Notes: generated by a model not told the origin, from the sequence alone. A stretch of DNA of 64,000 bases from Roseomonas xinghualingensis (GCF_025791835.1 NZ_JAOXLP010000018.1:29443-93442), one strand, 5' to 3'; positions 1-8,948 are shown, counted from the stretch's first letter. Program-made: numbers and translations.

Positions 1-426
1 GCCCTTCGCCCAGCGCGGTCTGCCAGCGGCCCTCACGCAGGCTGCGTTCCTGGGCGGGGATCTGCCGCGCAACGGCCAGGATCAGGCCCAGGTGAGCTCC
101 GCGGTCTGGGAAGCGGCGCCGCCCGTGCCGCAGAAGGTGATACCCCGCTCGCGCAGCGCATCCGTGTCCACGGAGAGGTTCCGGCCCGCCGTGGTCACGA
201 GCAGCCTGAGATTCGGCAGCCGCTCGATGAGGGCACGCGGGAAGGGGGTGCGCTCGCGCATCAGCACGATGCAGTCATGAGGCGCGAGACGCGCTGCCAG
301 CGCGTCCAGATCCTTGATCGTATCCCGGAACACATCCACCGCAACGCCGAGCGAGCCCCAATCGGCCAGGGAGAGGGCGACGCCCTGGTAATCATCCAGG
401 ACAGCGATGCGGCTGAGGCTGTTCAC
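1..426 (-). pseudogene. D-2-hydroxyacid dehydrogenase, N-terminal part, frameshifted and cut by window edge
   Basis: The first 114 residues match the N-terminal part of NAD-dependent D-2-hydroxyacid dehydrogenases (VLDDYQ start, LVTTAGRN, FCGTGG..TAELTWA). Translation then stops at a TGA at 82-84. If one G is added to the + strand run at 86-87, the frame continues as LILAVARQIPAQERSLREG to the window edge, which is what this family normally has after AELTWA. So one base is missing, either as a real frameshift or as a base-call error. The start codon overlaps the stop of the upstream dehydratase by 4 bp (ATGA), so the two are cotranscribed. Its likely role is to reduce a 2-keto acid or oxidise a hydroxy acid near the dehydratase reaction; the substrate is not known. 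Confidence 0.75.
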
Positions 427-2126
427 TTGGGGTCATCCTCGCCCGCCAGGAAGTCGAAGTCGCAGCCGCGATCCGCCTGCAGCACCGTATCGTGGAACAG
501 CTTGGCATAGCCGCGGCGCGGCGCGGGGCGCGCTGGCGTGAACTCAGACGCCCGGCGCTTCAGCTCCGCTTCATCGACCAGCAATTCGATGCTGCGCTTC
601 TCCACATCCAGCGCGATCCGGTCGCCGTTCCGCACCAGCCCGAGCGGCCCGCCGATGGCGGCTTCCGGCGTGATGTGCAGCACGATGGTGCCGAAGGCCG
701 TGCCGGACATGCGGGCATCGGAGATGCGGACCATGTCCTTCACCCCCGCCTGGGCAAGCTTCCTCGGGATGGGCAGGTAGCCCGCCTCCGGCATGCCCGG
801 CGCGCCCTTGGGCCCGGCATTCTGCAGGACCAGCACGTCATCGGCGGTCACGTCGAGATCCGGATCGTCGATGCGGTTGGTCATGTCCTCCACGCTGCTG
901 AAGACCACGGCGCGGCCGGTGTGCTTCAGCAGGGCAGGGGTGGCGGCGGCGTGCTTGATGACGGCGCCGCCGGGGCAGAGATTGCCGCGCAGCACCGCCA
1001 TGCCGCCGGTGGATTTCAGCGGGTTGTCGCGCGGGCGGATGACGGTCTGGCCCGGCACGTCCTCGGCGAGCTTCAGATAGTCGCCCAGCGTGCCGCCCAG
1101 CACCGTCGGCGCGTCCAGGTCCAGATAGGGCTCCAGCTCCTGCAACAGGCGCGGCACGCCGCCGGCATGGTGCAGGTGCTCCATGTAGTGGTCGCCGCTG
1201 GGCTTGAGATCGACCAGCACGGGCACCCGGCGGCCGATCTCGTCGAACTCCTCCAGATCCACCGACAGGCCGACGCGGCCGGCCATGGCGGCCAGATGCA
1301 CCAGCCCGTTGGTGGAGCCGCCGATCGCCTGCAGCACCGTCATGGCATTGCGCAGCGAGGCCTTGGTGATGATCGCCTTGGGTGCCGGCCCGCCGCGCTT
1401 GGCCATTTCCACCGCGATCCGGCCACTGGCCTCGCCGCAGCGCAGGCGCTCGGCATGGGGGGCGGGAATGGCGGCGCTGTAGGGCAGGGAGAGGCCCAGC
1501 GCTTCGATCATGCAGGCCATGGTGCTGGCCGTGCCCATCACCATGCAGGTGCCGACGGAAGGCGCCAGGCGGCCGCTGATGACCTCGATCTCGGCCTCGT
1601 CGATCTTCCCGGCCCGGTGCTGGCCCCACATGCGGCGGCAATCGGTGCAGGCGCCCAGCACCTCGCCGCGGTGATGGCCGACCACCATGGGGCCGACCGG
1701 CACCACCACGGCGGGGATGCCGGCGCTGGCCGCGCCCATGATCTGGGCCGGCAGCGTCTTGTCGCAGCCACCAATCAGAACCACGGCATCCATCGGCTGG
1801 GCACGGATCATCTCCTCCGTGTCCATGGCCATCAGATTGCGGAGATACATGGAGGTGGGGTGGGCGAAGCTCTCGTGGATGCTGATGGTCGGGAAGGCCA
1901 TGGGCAGGCCACCCGAGAGCATCACGCCACGCCGCACCGCCTCGATCAGCTGGGGCGCGTTGCCATGGCAGGGGTTGAAGTCGGAGGCGGTGTCCGTGAT
2001 GCCGATGATCGGCCGGTCCAGCGCATCATCCGAATAGCCCGCCGCCTTGATGAAGGCTTTGCGCAGGAACAGCGAGAATCCCGCGTCGCCATAGCTGGTC
2101 AGTCCCTTCCTCAGGCCCTTCGACAT
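423..2126 (-). CDS. IlvD/Edd-family dehydratase, probably a sugar-acid (arabonate/xylonate-type) dehydratase
   Basis: This 567-aa protein has the usual length and motifs of the [2Fe-2S] dihydroxy-acid/sugar-acid dehydratases. Three candidate cluster cysteines lie at about residues 53 (NPCHGNAP), 121 (GGCDKT) and 194 (GTCMVMGTAST). The lysine of GGCDKT is the expected metal-site residue. The family dehydrates 2,3-dihydroxy acids to 2-keto acids. The sequence is closer to the pentonate dehydratase branch than to biosynthetic IlvD (ACTDCRRMWGQHRAG, GDHYMEHLHHAGG), and its partner is a hydroxyacid dehydrogenase, so sugar-acid catabolism is more likely than valine/isoleucine synthesis. The start has an upstream AAGGAA. 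The gene is third in an lrp-MOSC-dehydratase-dehydrogenase run. Confidence 0.85.
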   Translation of the reverse strand: MSKGLRKGLTSYGDAGFSLFLRKAFIKAAGYSDDALDRPIIGITDTASDFNPCHGNAPQLIEAVRRGVMLSGGLPMAFPTISIHESFAHPTSMYLRNLMAMDTEEMIRAQPMDAVVLIGGCDKTLPAQIMGAASAGIPAVVVPVGPMVVGHHRGEVLGACTDCRRMWGQHRAGKIDEAEIEVISGRLAPSVGTCMVMGTASTMACMIEALGLSLPYSAAIPAPHAERLRCGEASGRIAVEMAKRGGPAPKAIITKASLRNAMTVLQAIGGSTNGLVHLAAMAGRVGLSVDLEEFDEIGRRVPVLVDLKPSGDHYMEHLHHAGGVPRLLQELEPYLDLDAPTVLGGTLGDYLKLAEDVPGQTVIRPRDNPLKSTGGMAVLRGNLCPGGAVIKHAAATPALLKHTGRAVVFSSVEDMTNRIDDPDLDVTADDVLVLQNAGPKGAPGMPEAGYLPIPRKLAQAGVKDMVRISDARMSGTAFGTIVLHITPEAAIGGPLGLVRNGDRIALDVEKRSIELLVDEAELKRRASEFTPARPAPRRGYAKLFHDTVLQADRGCDFDFLAGEDDPK

Positions 2127-2178
2127 CTGTCGTTCCTTCCCATTCTGCTCCGCAGGCTAGAGCAGAAGGGGGAGGCCG

Positions 2179-2724
2179 TCAGGTGGGGTGGTCCAGCAAC
2201 CGCTCCACCGCGTCGCCCAGCCGGATCGGGCCGCCTTCCAGAACACGGGCGGTGATGCCGCCATGGCCGCGTGCGGCGTTGTAGCCGCCTGGTCCCAGCT
2301 CCTCCTCCATGCGGGAACAGGGATGGCAGTCGCCGGAGAATTCCAGCAGGGCGCCGCCGATCCGGAAGCGCCGGTTCCGCAGGGCCAGGAGGTTGATCCC
2401 CGCCACCACGATGTTCCGCCGCAGCCGTTCCGGTGGCACCTCCGGGTGGGAGAGGAAGCCGGCAATGGCCCGCAGATGCTCCTCCGCCACCAGCGTCACC
2501 TGCCGCGCCCCGTTGCGGCTGCTGGAGAAGCGGTCGCCCACAAGCCCCTGGCCGCTCTCCGCCATGGCGGCCTCCACCACCTGCATGGGCGCGCGCCGGG
2601 CCGGGCGCAGGCCAATCCAGGCCACGCGGCCCGGCGCCATGGGGCCGTCGATCAGCCGGGCCAGCATGGAGCCCGGCGCCGGCCCGCGGGGCGGGGGCAC
2701 CTCCCCGAACAGGTCCCGCGTCAC
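2179..2724 (-). CDS. MOSC domain protein
   Basis: This 181-aa protein carries a MOSC (molybdenum cofactor sulfurase C-terminal) domain across most of its length. Visible landmarks are GLVGDRF near residue 60, RRNIVVAGINLLALRNRRFRIG near 105-125, and the conserved cysteine segment GDCHPCSRMEEELG near 130-143. MOSC proteins bind sulfur or molybdenum cofactor and often take part in sulfur-carrier or reductive detoxification chemistry; the substrate cannot be told from sequence. The GTG start overlaps the stop of the upstream Lrp-type gene by 4 bp, so the two are translationally coupled. About 50 bp separate it from the dehydratase gene downstream. Confidence 0.85.
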   Translation of the reverse strand: MTRDLFGEVPPPRGPAPGSMLARLIDGPMAPGRVAWIGLRPARRAPMQVVEAAMAESGQGLVGDRFSSSRNGARQVTLVAEEHLRAIAGFLSHPEVPPERLRRNIVVAGINLLALRNRRFRIGGALLEFSGDCHPCSRMEEELGPGGYNAARGHGGITARVLEGGPIRLGDAVERLLDHPT

Positions 2725-3221
2725 GGCGCGTAGGCCGTGGGAAGGGCGGTGGTGTACTTGATCTGCTCCATGGAGAAGCTGGAGGAGACATCGAACAGGT
2801 CGGCGATCTCGATCAGCCGCTTGTACACGCCGTCATAGGCCGCGATGTCCGGCACCACCACGCGCAGCAGATAGTCCACGCTGCCGCTCATGCGGTGGAA
2901 TTCGAGGACCTCGGGGATCTGGCTCACCGCCCGGCAGAAGCGTTCCGCCCATTCCATGCTGTGGCGGCTGGTGCGGATGGTGACGAAGACCGTCACCCCG
3001 ACATTCATCTTCGCGGCGTCCAGAAGGACGACCCGGCGGCGGATGACGCCCTCCTCCTCCAGCCGCCGGATGCGGCGCCAGCAGGGGGAGGGGGAGAGGC
3101 CGGCCCGCTCCGCCACCTCCGCGACCGAGAGGGTGGCATCCTCCTGAAGGCATTCGAGGATCTTCCGGTCGAAAGCGTCCACCAGGAATGCTCTTTCCCT
3201 GAATCCCGGGTTAGCGGGCAT
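2721..3221 (-). CDS. Lrp/AsnC-family transcriptional regulator
   Basis: This 166-aa protein has the standard Lrp/AsnC layout. A winged helix-turn-helix lies at about residues 15-65 (DRKILECLQEDATLSVAEVA, then AGLSPSPCWRRIRRLEEEGVI), and a C-terminal effector/oligomerisation domain at about 75-150 (VTVFVTI..GSVDYLLRVVVPD). Such regulators respond to amino acids or related small molecules. It is the first gene of a run that continues with MOSC, the sugar-acid dehydratase and the dehydrogenase, so it may control that run and itself. No clear ribosome-binding site precedes the chosen ATG, so the start is tentative. Confidence 0.9.
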   Translation of the reverse strand: MPANPGFRERAFLVDAFDRKILECLQEDATLSVAEVAERAGLSPSPCWRRIRRLEEEGVIRRRVVLLDAAKMNVGVTVFVTIRTSRHSMEWAERFCRAVSQIPEVLEFHRMSGSVDYLLRVVVPDIAAYDGVYKRLIEIADLFDVSSSFSMEQIKYTTALPTAYAP

Positions 3222-3315
3222 GAGTTTGCGCCAGCTTCGGGAAACGGGGCATGAAAGGCAATCCCTTGCCGGGTGCCGGTGACTATCCTCGCCCGGTCAT
3301 CCAGGGATCACGGAC

Positions 3316-3564
3316 ATGGCGCGCCCCTCCTTCACGGAACATCCGGCTTCTGTCGGCGAGACCTATGTCGAGCACATGCACACCGCCGCCTGGTTCGGCT
3401 GGCGGATGCTGCTGGGCTCGCTCGCCTGCTTCGTGCATGCGCTGCTGCCCTTCCTCTTTACCCGCACTGGCTCGGCCACGATCACGCAACTGCATGACCG
3501 AATGGTGGTGAACCGCGTGCGGGCCGAGCGGGCAGCCGTGGTCGTGGCCCGGCAGGGCAGCTGA
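3316..3564 (+). CDS. DUF6356-type small membrane protein
   Basis: This 82-aa protein has one strong hydrophobic segment at about residues 26-50 (AWFGWRMLLGSLACFVHALLPFLF), preceded by the pattern HPASVGETYVEHM. That arrangement (HP.SV.ETY.EH, then a membrane helix ending ALLPFLF) is typical of a small uncharacterised proteobacterial family that I recognise as DUF6356. An AGGGA sits about 9 bases before the ATG. It is transcribed divergently from the Lrp-type gene. No function is known to me. Confidence 0.75.
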   Translation: MARPSFTEHPASVGETYVEHMHTAAWFGWRMLLGSLACFVHALLPFLFTRTGSATITQLHDRMVVNRVRAERAAVVVARQGS

Positions 3565-3600
3565 AGAAGTCCGGAACCTTCTGAACTTCGGAAAAGAAAG

Positions 3601-3622
3601 CGGGGAGAAGGCATTCTCCCCG
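3601..3622 (-). terminator. Rho-independent-like terminator after the NTF2-like gene
   Basis: A perfect 9-bp stem (CGGGGAGAA / TTCTCCCCG) with a GGCA loop. On the minus strand it is followed by CTTTCTTTTCC, a T-rich tract, so it most likely ends the gene that stops at 3633. It may also end the + strand gene stopping at 3564. Confidence 0.7.
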
Positions 3623-3632
3623 GTCTCGTCAC

Positions 3633-4076
3633 TCAGCCGCAGCCGCAGCCGCAGCCGCAGCCGCAGCCATGGTCGTGGCTGGCCTGGGCCGTGTCGTAGA
3701 ATTCACGGAAATCGATCACCATTCCATCCACCATCCGAAGGAAATCAGCCTTCGGATAGCGGTGTTCCTGGCCGTTCCGGCGGTAGCGCACGCTCACCGT
3801 GGCCAGGATGGCGATCCATTGCCCCTGGGCGATGACCTGCTCCACGTCATAGCCGGTGACATCGGCCTCGGCGTCGAGTTGGGTGAAATACTCCGCCACG
3901 CCGGCGCGGCCCTGGCGGGTTCCGGCCCAGGGCAGAAGGCCATTGCCGCCGACCGAGGTCCAGGTCACTTCCGGCGCCAGGGCGTCGTAGAGCGCCGCCC
4001 GGTCGCCTTGCGCATAGCGTCCGTAGACATCCTGAACCCGTGCCAGGGTCTGCGCGATGGGATCGCTGTGGCTCAT
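3633..4076 (-). CDS. NTF2/SnoaL-like protein with a Gly-Cys repeat tail
   Basis: This 147-aa protein has a cone-shaped SnoaL/NTF2-like fold (QDVYGRYAQGDRAALYDAL near the N-terminus, then GRAGVAEYFTQL, YPKADFLRMVDGMVIDFREFYDT). Family members range from isomerases to ligand-binding stress proteins, so no reaction can be assigned. The start at 4076 is chosen because GGGGAG lies about 8 bases upstream; a longer ORF would begin at 4130. The last residues are HDHGCGCGCGCGCG, five cysteines alternating with glycine, encoded by a tandem hexanucleotide. The His-Cys tail could bind a metal (inference). Confidence 0.75.
   Translation of the reverse strand: MSHSDPIAQTLARVQDVYGRYAQGDRAALYDALAPEVTWTSVGGNGLLPWAGTRQGRAGVAEYFTQLDAEADVTGYDVEQVIAQGQWIAILATVSVRYRRNGQEHRYPKADFLRMVDGMVIDFREFYDTAQASHDHGCGCGCGCGCG
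3634..3669. repeat. Tandem hexanucleotide repeat, CAGCCG x5 plus CAGCCA
   Basis: Five perfect copies of CAGCCG followed by CAGCCA lie inside the 3' end of the NTF2-like gene. They encode the alternating Gly-Cys tail on the minus strand. Because the unit is 6 bp, slippage would add or remove Gly-Cys pairs without breaking the frame. Confidence 0.95.
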
Positions 4077-4152
4077 CGTTCCACTCCCCGCCAAACCGGG
4101 AGAGTGGGCTCGGCGGGGATGCAGATTCAAGACTGCAATGAAAGGGCGGCGG

Positions 4153-6036
4153 TCAGGCCGCCTCCAGCTTCTCCGCCAACTCCAGCCACTCCTCCTCCAG
4201 TTTCGCCGCCGTGGCGGCGATGGCGGCGCGGCGGGTATTGGCCCAGGCGATGTCGGAGGGCTTGAAGCGGGAATAGGTTTCGGTGTCGGAGAGCTTCTTC
4301 TCCAGCAGCCGGTCCTCCAGCTTCAGCTTCTCCAGCCGCGCCTCGATCTCCTTCACCCGCTCCCGGATCGGCGCCAGGGCGGCGCGGGCAGCCGCGCGGC
4401 TGGCGGCGGTGGGCCTGGCGGGCGCATCCGATTCACCACGGGCAGCCGCCCGGGCCTCGCTGCGGGCCTCCCGCGCGCGGCTGGCGAGCCAGGAGCGGTA
4501 ATCGGCGAGATCGCCGTCGAAGGGCTTCACCGCGCCATCCGCCACCAGCCAGAGGCTGTCAGCGGCCAGTTCCACCATATGCGGATCATGAGTGATGAGG
4601 ACGACGGCGCCCTTGTAGTCGGCCAGGGCGCGGACCATCGCCTCGCGCGCGTCGATGTCCAGGTGGTTGGTCGGCTCGTCGAGAATCAGGAGCTGCGGGG
4701 CGTCGCGCGTGGTCAGCGCCAGCAGCAGCCGCGCCTTCTCGCCGCCCGAGCAGTCCCGGATCAAGGTGGTGGCGCGGTCCTCGTCCAGGCCGAAGCGGGC
4801 AAGCTGGGCGCGGGCCTGGGTCATCGTCGCCTTGGGCATGGCGGCCTGCATATGGGTCAGCGGCGTGCCATTGGCATCCAGCGCCTCGGCCTGATGCTGG
4901 TCGAAATACCCGATCTTCAGGCGGGGGGCGCGGCGCACCTCGCCGCGCTGCGGCTCCAGCTTGCCGGCGATGAGCTTGGCCAGGGTGGACTTACCGTTGC
5001 CGTTGGCGCCCAGCAGCGCCACCCGGTCTTCCTGATCCAGCCGCAGGTTCAGCCCGCGCAGGATGGTACGGTCGCCATAGCCGACGGCGGCGTCATACAT
5101 CGTCAGGATGGGCGGCGGCACCTCGATCGGGTCGGGGAACTCGAAGCGGGTCGCCACATCCTCCACCACGGCGGAGATGGCGGGCAGCTTCTCCAGCGCC
5201 TTGATGCGCGACTGCGCCTGCCGTGCCTTGCTGGCCTTGGCGCGGAAACGGTCCACGAAGGCCTGCATATGGGCGCGCTCGGCCGTGATCTTGGCGTTCT
5301 GCGCGGCCTGTTGTGCCATGCGCTCCGTGCGGATGCGCACGAATTCCGAATAGCCGCCGGGATAGGTGGTGATCTTGCCGCGGTCGAGATGCGCGATGCT
5401 GTCCACGCACTCATCCAGCACCTCCCGGTCATGGGAGATGATGATGGCGGCGCCGGGGAAGCGCTTGAGCCAGCCTTCCAGCCAGAGGGTCGCCTCCAGG
5501 TCCAGGTGGTTGGTGGGCTCGTCCAGCAGCAGCAGGTCGGGCTCCAGCGAAAGCGCGCAGGCCAGGGCCACGCGCATCCGCCAGCCGCCGGAATACTCCT
5601 TCACCGGGCGAAGCTGTGCGGCGGCATCGAAACCGAGCCCCGCCAGCACGGCGCCGGCGCGGGCCGGGGCGGCATCGGCGCCAATGGCGATCAGCCGCTC
5701 CTGCACCTCAGCGGCGCGGGAAGGGTCGCCATGCTCCATCTCGGCCAGCAGGGCGGCGCGCTCGGTATCGGCGGCCAGCACCGTCTCGATCAGGGAGATG
5801 TCGGTACCCGGCTGCTCCTGCGCCACATGGGCCATGCGGGCGCGGGTGGCGATGCGGATCTCGCCGCCATCGGGCTGCAGGGCGCCGGTCAGGGCGCGGA
5901 ACAGGGTGGATTTGCCGGCGCCATTCCGCCCCACCAGCCCCAGCTTGCGGCCAGGGTCGAGTTGCAGATTGGCGCCATCCAGCAGGGTACGACCGGCCAG
6001 GCGGATGGTCAGGTCGCGGAGGGCTAGAACCGTCAT
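4153..6036 (-). CDS. ABC-F family ATPase
   Basis: This 627-aa soluble protein has two ABC ATPase domains in tandem and no membrane segment. Domain 1 has Walker A GRNGAGKST (about residue 36), signature YSGGWRMRVALA and Walker B LLLLDEPTNHLD. Domain 2 has GANGNGKST, CSGGEKARLLLA and LLILDEPTNHLD. A charged linker (AERAHMQAFVDRFRAKASKARQ) joins the domains and a coiled coil rich in Glu/Lys/Leu ends the protein (about 560-620). This is the ABC-F layout, whose members act on ribosomes and influence translation; the order looks most like the YheS/Uup side of the family. It is a single gene divergent from nhaA. Confidence 0.92.
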   Translation of the reverse strand: MTVLALRDLTIRLAGRTLLDGANLQLDPGRKLGLVGRNGAGKSTLFRALTGALQPDGGEIRIATRARMAHVAQEQPGTDISLIETVLAADTERAALLAEMEHGDPSRAAEVQERLIAIGADAAPARAGAVLAGLGFDAAAQLRPVKEYSGGWRMRVALACALSLEPDLLLLDEPTNHLDLEATLWLEGWLKRFPGAAIIISHDREVLDECVDSIAHLDRGKITTYPGGYSEFVRIRTERMAQQAAQNAKITAERAHMQAFVDRFRAKASKARQAQSRIKALEKLPAISAVVEDVATRFEFPDPIEVPPPILTMYDAAVGYGDRTILRGLNLRLDQEDRVALLGANGNGKSTLAKLIAGKLEPQRGEVRRAPRLKIGYFDQHQAEALDANGTPLTHMQAAMPKATMTQARAQLARFGLDEDRATTLIRDCSGGEKARLLLALTTRDAPQLLILDEPTNHLDIDAREAMVRALADYKGAVVLITHDPHMVELAADSLWLVADGAVKPFDGDLADYRSWLASRAREARSEARAAARGESDAPARPTAASRAAARAALAPIRERVKEIEARLEKLKLEDRLLEKKLSDTETYSRFKPSDIAWANTRRAAIAATAAKLEEEWLELAEKLEAA

Positions 6037-6172
6037 GGGGGGCTTCTAGACCGCCGGCGTCGCAGGTGGAACGCCGATGGCGCAAATCCCAATACCAGGA
6101 GCAACTCACGATTTGGGCTGGTGGGTTTCCCGCCGCGTGTTAGGCCAGGGCCTCCACGAATCAGGACAGACA

Positions 6173-7360
6173 ATGGCCAAACTTCAGCACGCCCCACCCA
6201 GTGCCCTGCGTCGCTTCCTTGAGGGACAATCCTCCGCAGGTCTCGTTCTGATGGGGGCGGCCGCGTTGGCGCTGGTCATCGCGAATTCGCCGCTGGTCAC
6301 CGCCTATGACGCGGTGCTGCATGCCTATCTGGGGCCGCTTTCCGTCAGCCACTGGATCAATGACGGGCTGATGGCCGTGTTCTTCCTGCTGGTCGGGCTG
6401 GAGATCAAGCGCGAGGTGCTGGACGGGCAGCTTTCCACCTGGCCGCGCCGGGCCTTGCCTGGGGTCGCGGCTGCGGGGGGCATGCTGGTGCCGGCCCTCG
6501 TCTATCTCGCCTTCAACAGGGGGGAAACCGCGCATGGCTGGGCCATCCCGGCCGCGACGGACATCGCCTTCGCGCTTGGCGTCATCTCCCTGCTCGGGAA
6601 CCGGGTGCCGGCCTCGCTGCGGGTGTTCCTGGCCGCGCTGGCCATCATCGACGACCTGGGCGCTGTGATCATCATCGCCCTGTTCTACACCTCGGGCCTT
6701 TCCCTGCCGGATCTGGCGGGGGCGGCGGTGGTGCTGGCCGTGCTGTTCGGGATGAACCGGGCCGGGGTGCTGCGGATCTGGCCCTATATGATCCTCGGGC
6801 TGGTGCTCTGGGTGCTGGTGCTGCGCTCTGGCGTCCATGCAACGCTGGCCGGGGTGTTCCTGGCGCTGGCCATCCCGCTCCGTGCCCGGCCCGCCGCCCC
6901 GGATGACGAGGCCGCCAGCCCGTTGCACCGACTGGAACATGCCCTGCACATTCCGGTGGGCTTCATCATCGTGCCGATCTTCGGCCTGGCGAATGCCGGG
7001 GTGCCTTTCCTCGGCCTGCCCGCCTCCGCCCTGGCGGCGCCGGTCACGCTGGGTGTCGGGCTGGGACTGCTGATCGGGAAGATGGTGGGCGTCTATGGTG
7101 CGGCTGTCCTGGCCGTCCGGCTGGGGCTGGCCGACTTCCCCGCCTATGCCAGCCGCCTGCAGATCCTGGGGACGGCCCTGCTCTGCGGCATCGGCTTCAC
7201 CATGAGCCTCTTCATCACCCTGCTGGCCTTCCCGGGCGACCCCTTGCTCCAGGCCGAGGCCAAGATCGGCATCCTGGGCGGATCGCTGATTTCCGGCCTG
7301 CTCGGCTATGCCATTCTGCGGGTGGCCAAGTCCGACTTCCCGGGCACTCCCTCCCGCTAA
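6173..7360 (+). CDS. nhaA: Na+/H+ antiporter NhaA
   Basis: This protein of about 395 aa is almost entirely membrane helices and matches NhaA throughout. The adjacent aspartates of the ion-binding site are visible in [18 protein letters not shown]. Other landmarks are the periplasmic-side segment [38 protein letters not shown] and the C-terminal [10 protein letters not shown]. It exports Na+ in exchange for protons at the inner membrane. I chose the ATG at 6173 (MAKLQHAPP), which has AGGA about 8 bases upstream and gives the usual NhaA length; an in-frame ATG at 6077 would add 32 residues unlike the family. Confidence 0.95.
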   Translation: MAKLQHAPPSALRRFLEGQSSAGLVLMGAAALALVIANSPLVTAYDAVLHAYLGPLSVSHWINDGLMAVFFLLVGLEIKREVLDGQLSTWPRRALPGVAAAGGMLVPALVYLAFNRGETAHGWAIPAATDIAFALGVISLLGNRVPASLRVFLAALAIIDDLGAVIIIALFYTSGLSLPDLAGAAVVLAVLFGMNRAGVLRIWPYMILGLVLWVLVLRSGVHATLAGVFLALAIPLRARPAAPDDEAASPLHRLEHALHIPVGFIIVPIFGLANAGVPFLGLPASALAAPVTLGVGLGLLIGKMVGVYGAAVLAVRLGLADFPAYASRLQILGTALLCGIGFTMSLFITLLAFPGDPLLQAEAKIGILGGSLISGLLGYAILRVAKSDFPGTPSR

Positions 7361-7379
7361 AGGGGGAGTTGCACGGCCG

Positions 7380-7407
7380 AGGGCCGGGGGGAGATCCTCC
7401 CGGCCCT
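7380..7407 (+). terminator. Hairpin after nhaA
   Basis: A stem AGGGCCGGG / CCCGGCCCT, extended by GGG/CCT with one wobble pair and an AGAT loop, begins about 20 bases after the nhaA stop. The following tract (TCGCTTGCC) is not a true U-run, so termination strength is uncertain. Confidence 0.55.
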
Positions 7408-7477
7408 TCGCTTGCCCCCTTGCGGAGACGGCCCCCGCCCGCTACCCGCCCCCGCACTCAGACAGGGAATTTGCACC

Positions 7478-7900
7478 ATGGCCATCGAGCGCACCTTCAG
7501 CATCCTCAAGCCCGACGCGACCCGCCGCAACCTGACCGGCAAGATCAATGCCGTGTTCGAGGAGAAGGGCCTCCGCATCGTCGCCCAGAAGCGCATCCAG
7601 ATGACGCAGGCGATGGCCGAAACCTTCTACGGCGTCCACAAGGAGCGTCCCTTCTTCAAGGACCTGGTCTCCTTCATGACCTCCGGCCCGGTGGTCGTGC
7701 AGGTGCTCGAGGGTGAGGACGCGGTGGCCAAGAACCGCGAGATCATGGGCGCCACCAACCCGGCCAATGCCGCCGAGGGCACCATCCGCAAGCTGTTCGC
7801 CGAGAGCATCGAGGCGAACTCCGTCCACGGCTCCGACAGCCTGGAGAACGCGGCGATCGAGATCGCCTATTTCTTCGCCGGCAACGAGATCGTCGGCTGA
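7478..7900 (+). CDS. ndk: Nucleoside diphosphate kinase
   Basis: This 140-aa protein is a full-length Ndk. It starts [13 protein letters not shown] and carries the active-site histidine in the [14 protein letters not shown] segment near residue 117. It transfers the gamma phosphate from ATP to other nucleoside diphosphates through a phosphohistidine intermediate. The start at 7478 gives the universal family N-terminus; an upstream in-frame start at 7412 would add an unrelated Pro-rich stretch. It is a monocistronic gene between two hairpins. Confidence 0.97.
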   Translation: MAIERTFSILKPDATRRNLTGKINAVFEEKGLRIVAQKRIQMTQAMAETFYGVHKERPFFKDLVSFMTSGPVVVQVLEGEDAVAKNREIMGATNPANAAEGTIRKLFAESIEANSVHGSDSLENAAIEIAYFFAGNEIVG

Positions 7901-7907
7901 CGAACCC

Positions 7908-7930
7908 GGTGGGGGTGCCGCACCCCCGCC
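7908..7930. terminator. Convergent hairpin between ndk and a Bug receptor gene
   Basis: A 10-bp stem (GGTGGGGGTG / CACCCCCGCC, one G-T wobble) with a CCG loop lies between two converging genes. There is no U-tract on either side. It could serve as a bidirectional terminator. Confidence 0.5.
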
Positions 7931-7943
7931 AAGGAACCGGGGG

Positions 7944-8948
7944 TCAGCCGAAGCTGATCCCTGTGTCCTGCATCAGCCCGCGGACCATGAGCCGCTCGCG
8001 GGCCAGGCGCTCGTTCAGCTTGTCGGCCTCGGCCGGCACCGCGACCGCACCCATGGCGGCCAGACGCCGCCGCACCTCCTCATCCTGGGTGGCGAAGTTG
8101 ACCGCCTCCTCCAGCTTGCGCCGGACCGGCTCCGGCGTGCCGCTGCGGCAGAAAATCGCGTTCCAGCTCGTCAGGTCGAAGCCGGGGAAGCCGGATTCCG
8201 CGATGGTGGGCACTCCCTCGATGCCGCCGCGCCGCTCGCCGCTGGTCAGCGCGATGGGGCGGGCCTTGCCGGCATCGATCACCGGCTGCAGCGAATTGGC
8301 CGAGAGATAGCCTGAGGACAGCGTGCCCGCCGCCAGGTCCCGCGCGACCTCTGCCCCGCCGCGATAGGGAATGTGTTCCATCTTCGTGCCGGAGCGATGC
8401 GCCAGCAGGGCCCCGGCCAGATGCCCGGTATTGCCCACCCCTGGCGAGCCATAGGGGATGCCGTCCGGAGAGCGCCTGGCGAAGTCCAGATAGCCCTTCA
8501 GATCCGTGATGCCGGTGCTGTTGGTCACCGCCAGGATGTAGGGAACCTCCGCCACCATCCCGACCGGCATGAAGTCCTTCTCGTAATCGAAGGGCAGGTT
8601 GCGGTGGATGAACTGGGCGATGACGAAGGAGGCGGCGTCGAAGAGCAGGGTGTGGCCATCCGCCGGGGCGCCGGTGATCTGGCCCGCCGCCAGCGCGCCG
8701 CCCGCCCCGGTGCGGTTCTCCACCACCACGCTCTGGCTCAGGAACTCGGACATGCGCGGCTGGATCAGCCGGGCCATGGTGTCCGAATTGCCGCCGGCGG
8801 CGAAGGCGATCACCACGCGGATGGGACGGTTGGGGAATGCGCCCGTGCCCTGTGCCAGGACAGCCGGAGCCGGAAGCAGGGCGCCCGCCAGGGCGGCGAG
8901 GCCGCGGCGGCGGATAGGCGTGCCAAGAGCACGTGCGATCAGGGGCAT
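7944..8948 (-). CDS. Bug-family (TctC-like) tripartite tricarboxylate transporter receptor
   Basis: This 334-aa protein has an Arg-rich N-terminus and hydrophobic signal peptide (about residues 1-33, ending PAVLAQG), followed by the Bug-family fold: FPNRPIRVVIAFAAGGNSDTMAR, VVVENRTGAGGALAAGQI, YGSPGVGNTGHLAGALL, then EHIPYRGGAEVARDL. Bug proteins are periplasmic binding proteins for carboxylates and other small organic molecules. No TctA/TctB membrane partners are adjacent, which is common in Bug-rich genomes. GGAGGAAGG lies 4-5 bases before the ATG. The ligand cannot be predicted. Confidence 0.9.
   Translation of the reverse strand: MPLIARALGTPIRRRGLAALAGALLPAPAVLAQGTGAFPNRPIRVVIAFAAGGNSDTMARLIQPRMSEFLSQSVVVENRTGAGGALAAGQITGAPADGHTLLFDAASFVIAQFIHRNLPFDYEKDFMPVGMVAEVPYILAVTNSTGITDLKGYLDFARRSPDGIPYGSPGVGNTGHLAGALLAHRSGTKMEHIPYRGGAEVARDLAAGTLSSGYLSANSLQPVIDAGKARPIALTSGERRGGIEGVPTIAESGFPGFDLTSWNAIFCRSGTPEPVRRKLEEAVNFATQDEEVRRRLAAMGAVAVPAEADKLNERLARERLMVRGLMQDTGISFG

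Noticed and set aside
492..2255. 587-codon open frame on the + strand opposite the dehydratase gene
   Set aside because: It is rich in His, Gly, Arg and Ala with no family likeness and lies antisense to a clear gene; such frames are expected at this GC content.
6094..6120. GGAAC upstream of nhaA as a possible EcfG promoter
   Set aside because: No CGTT lies 16 or 17 bp downstream.
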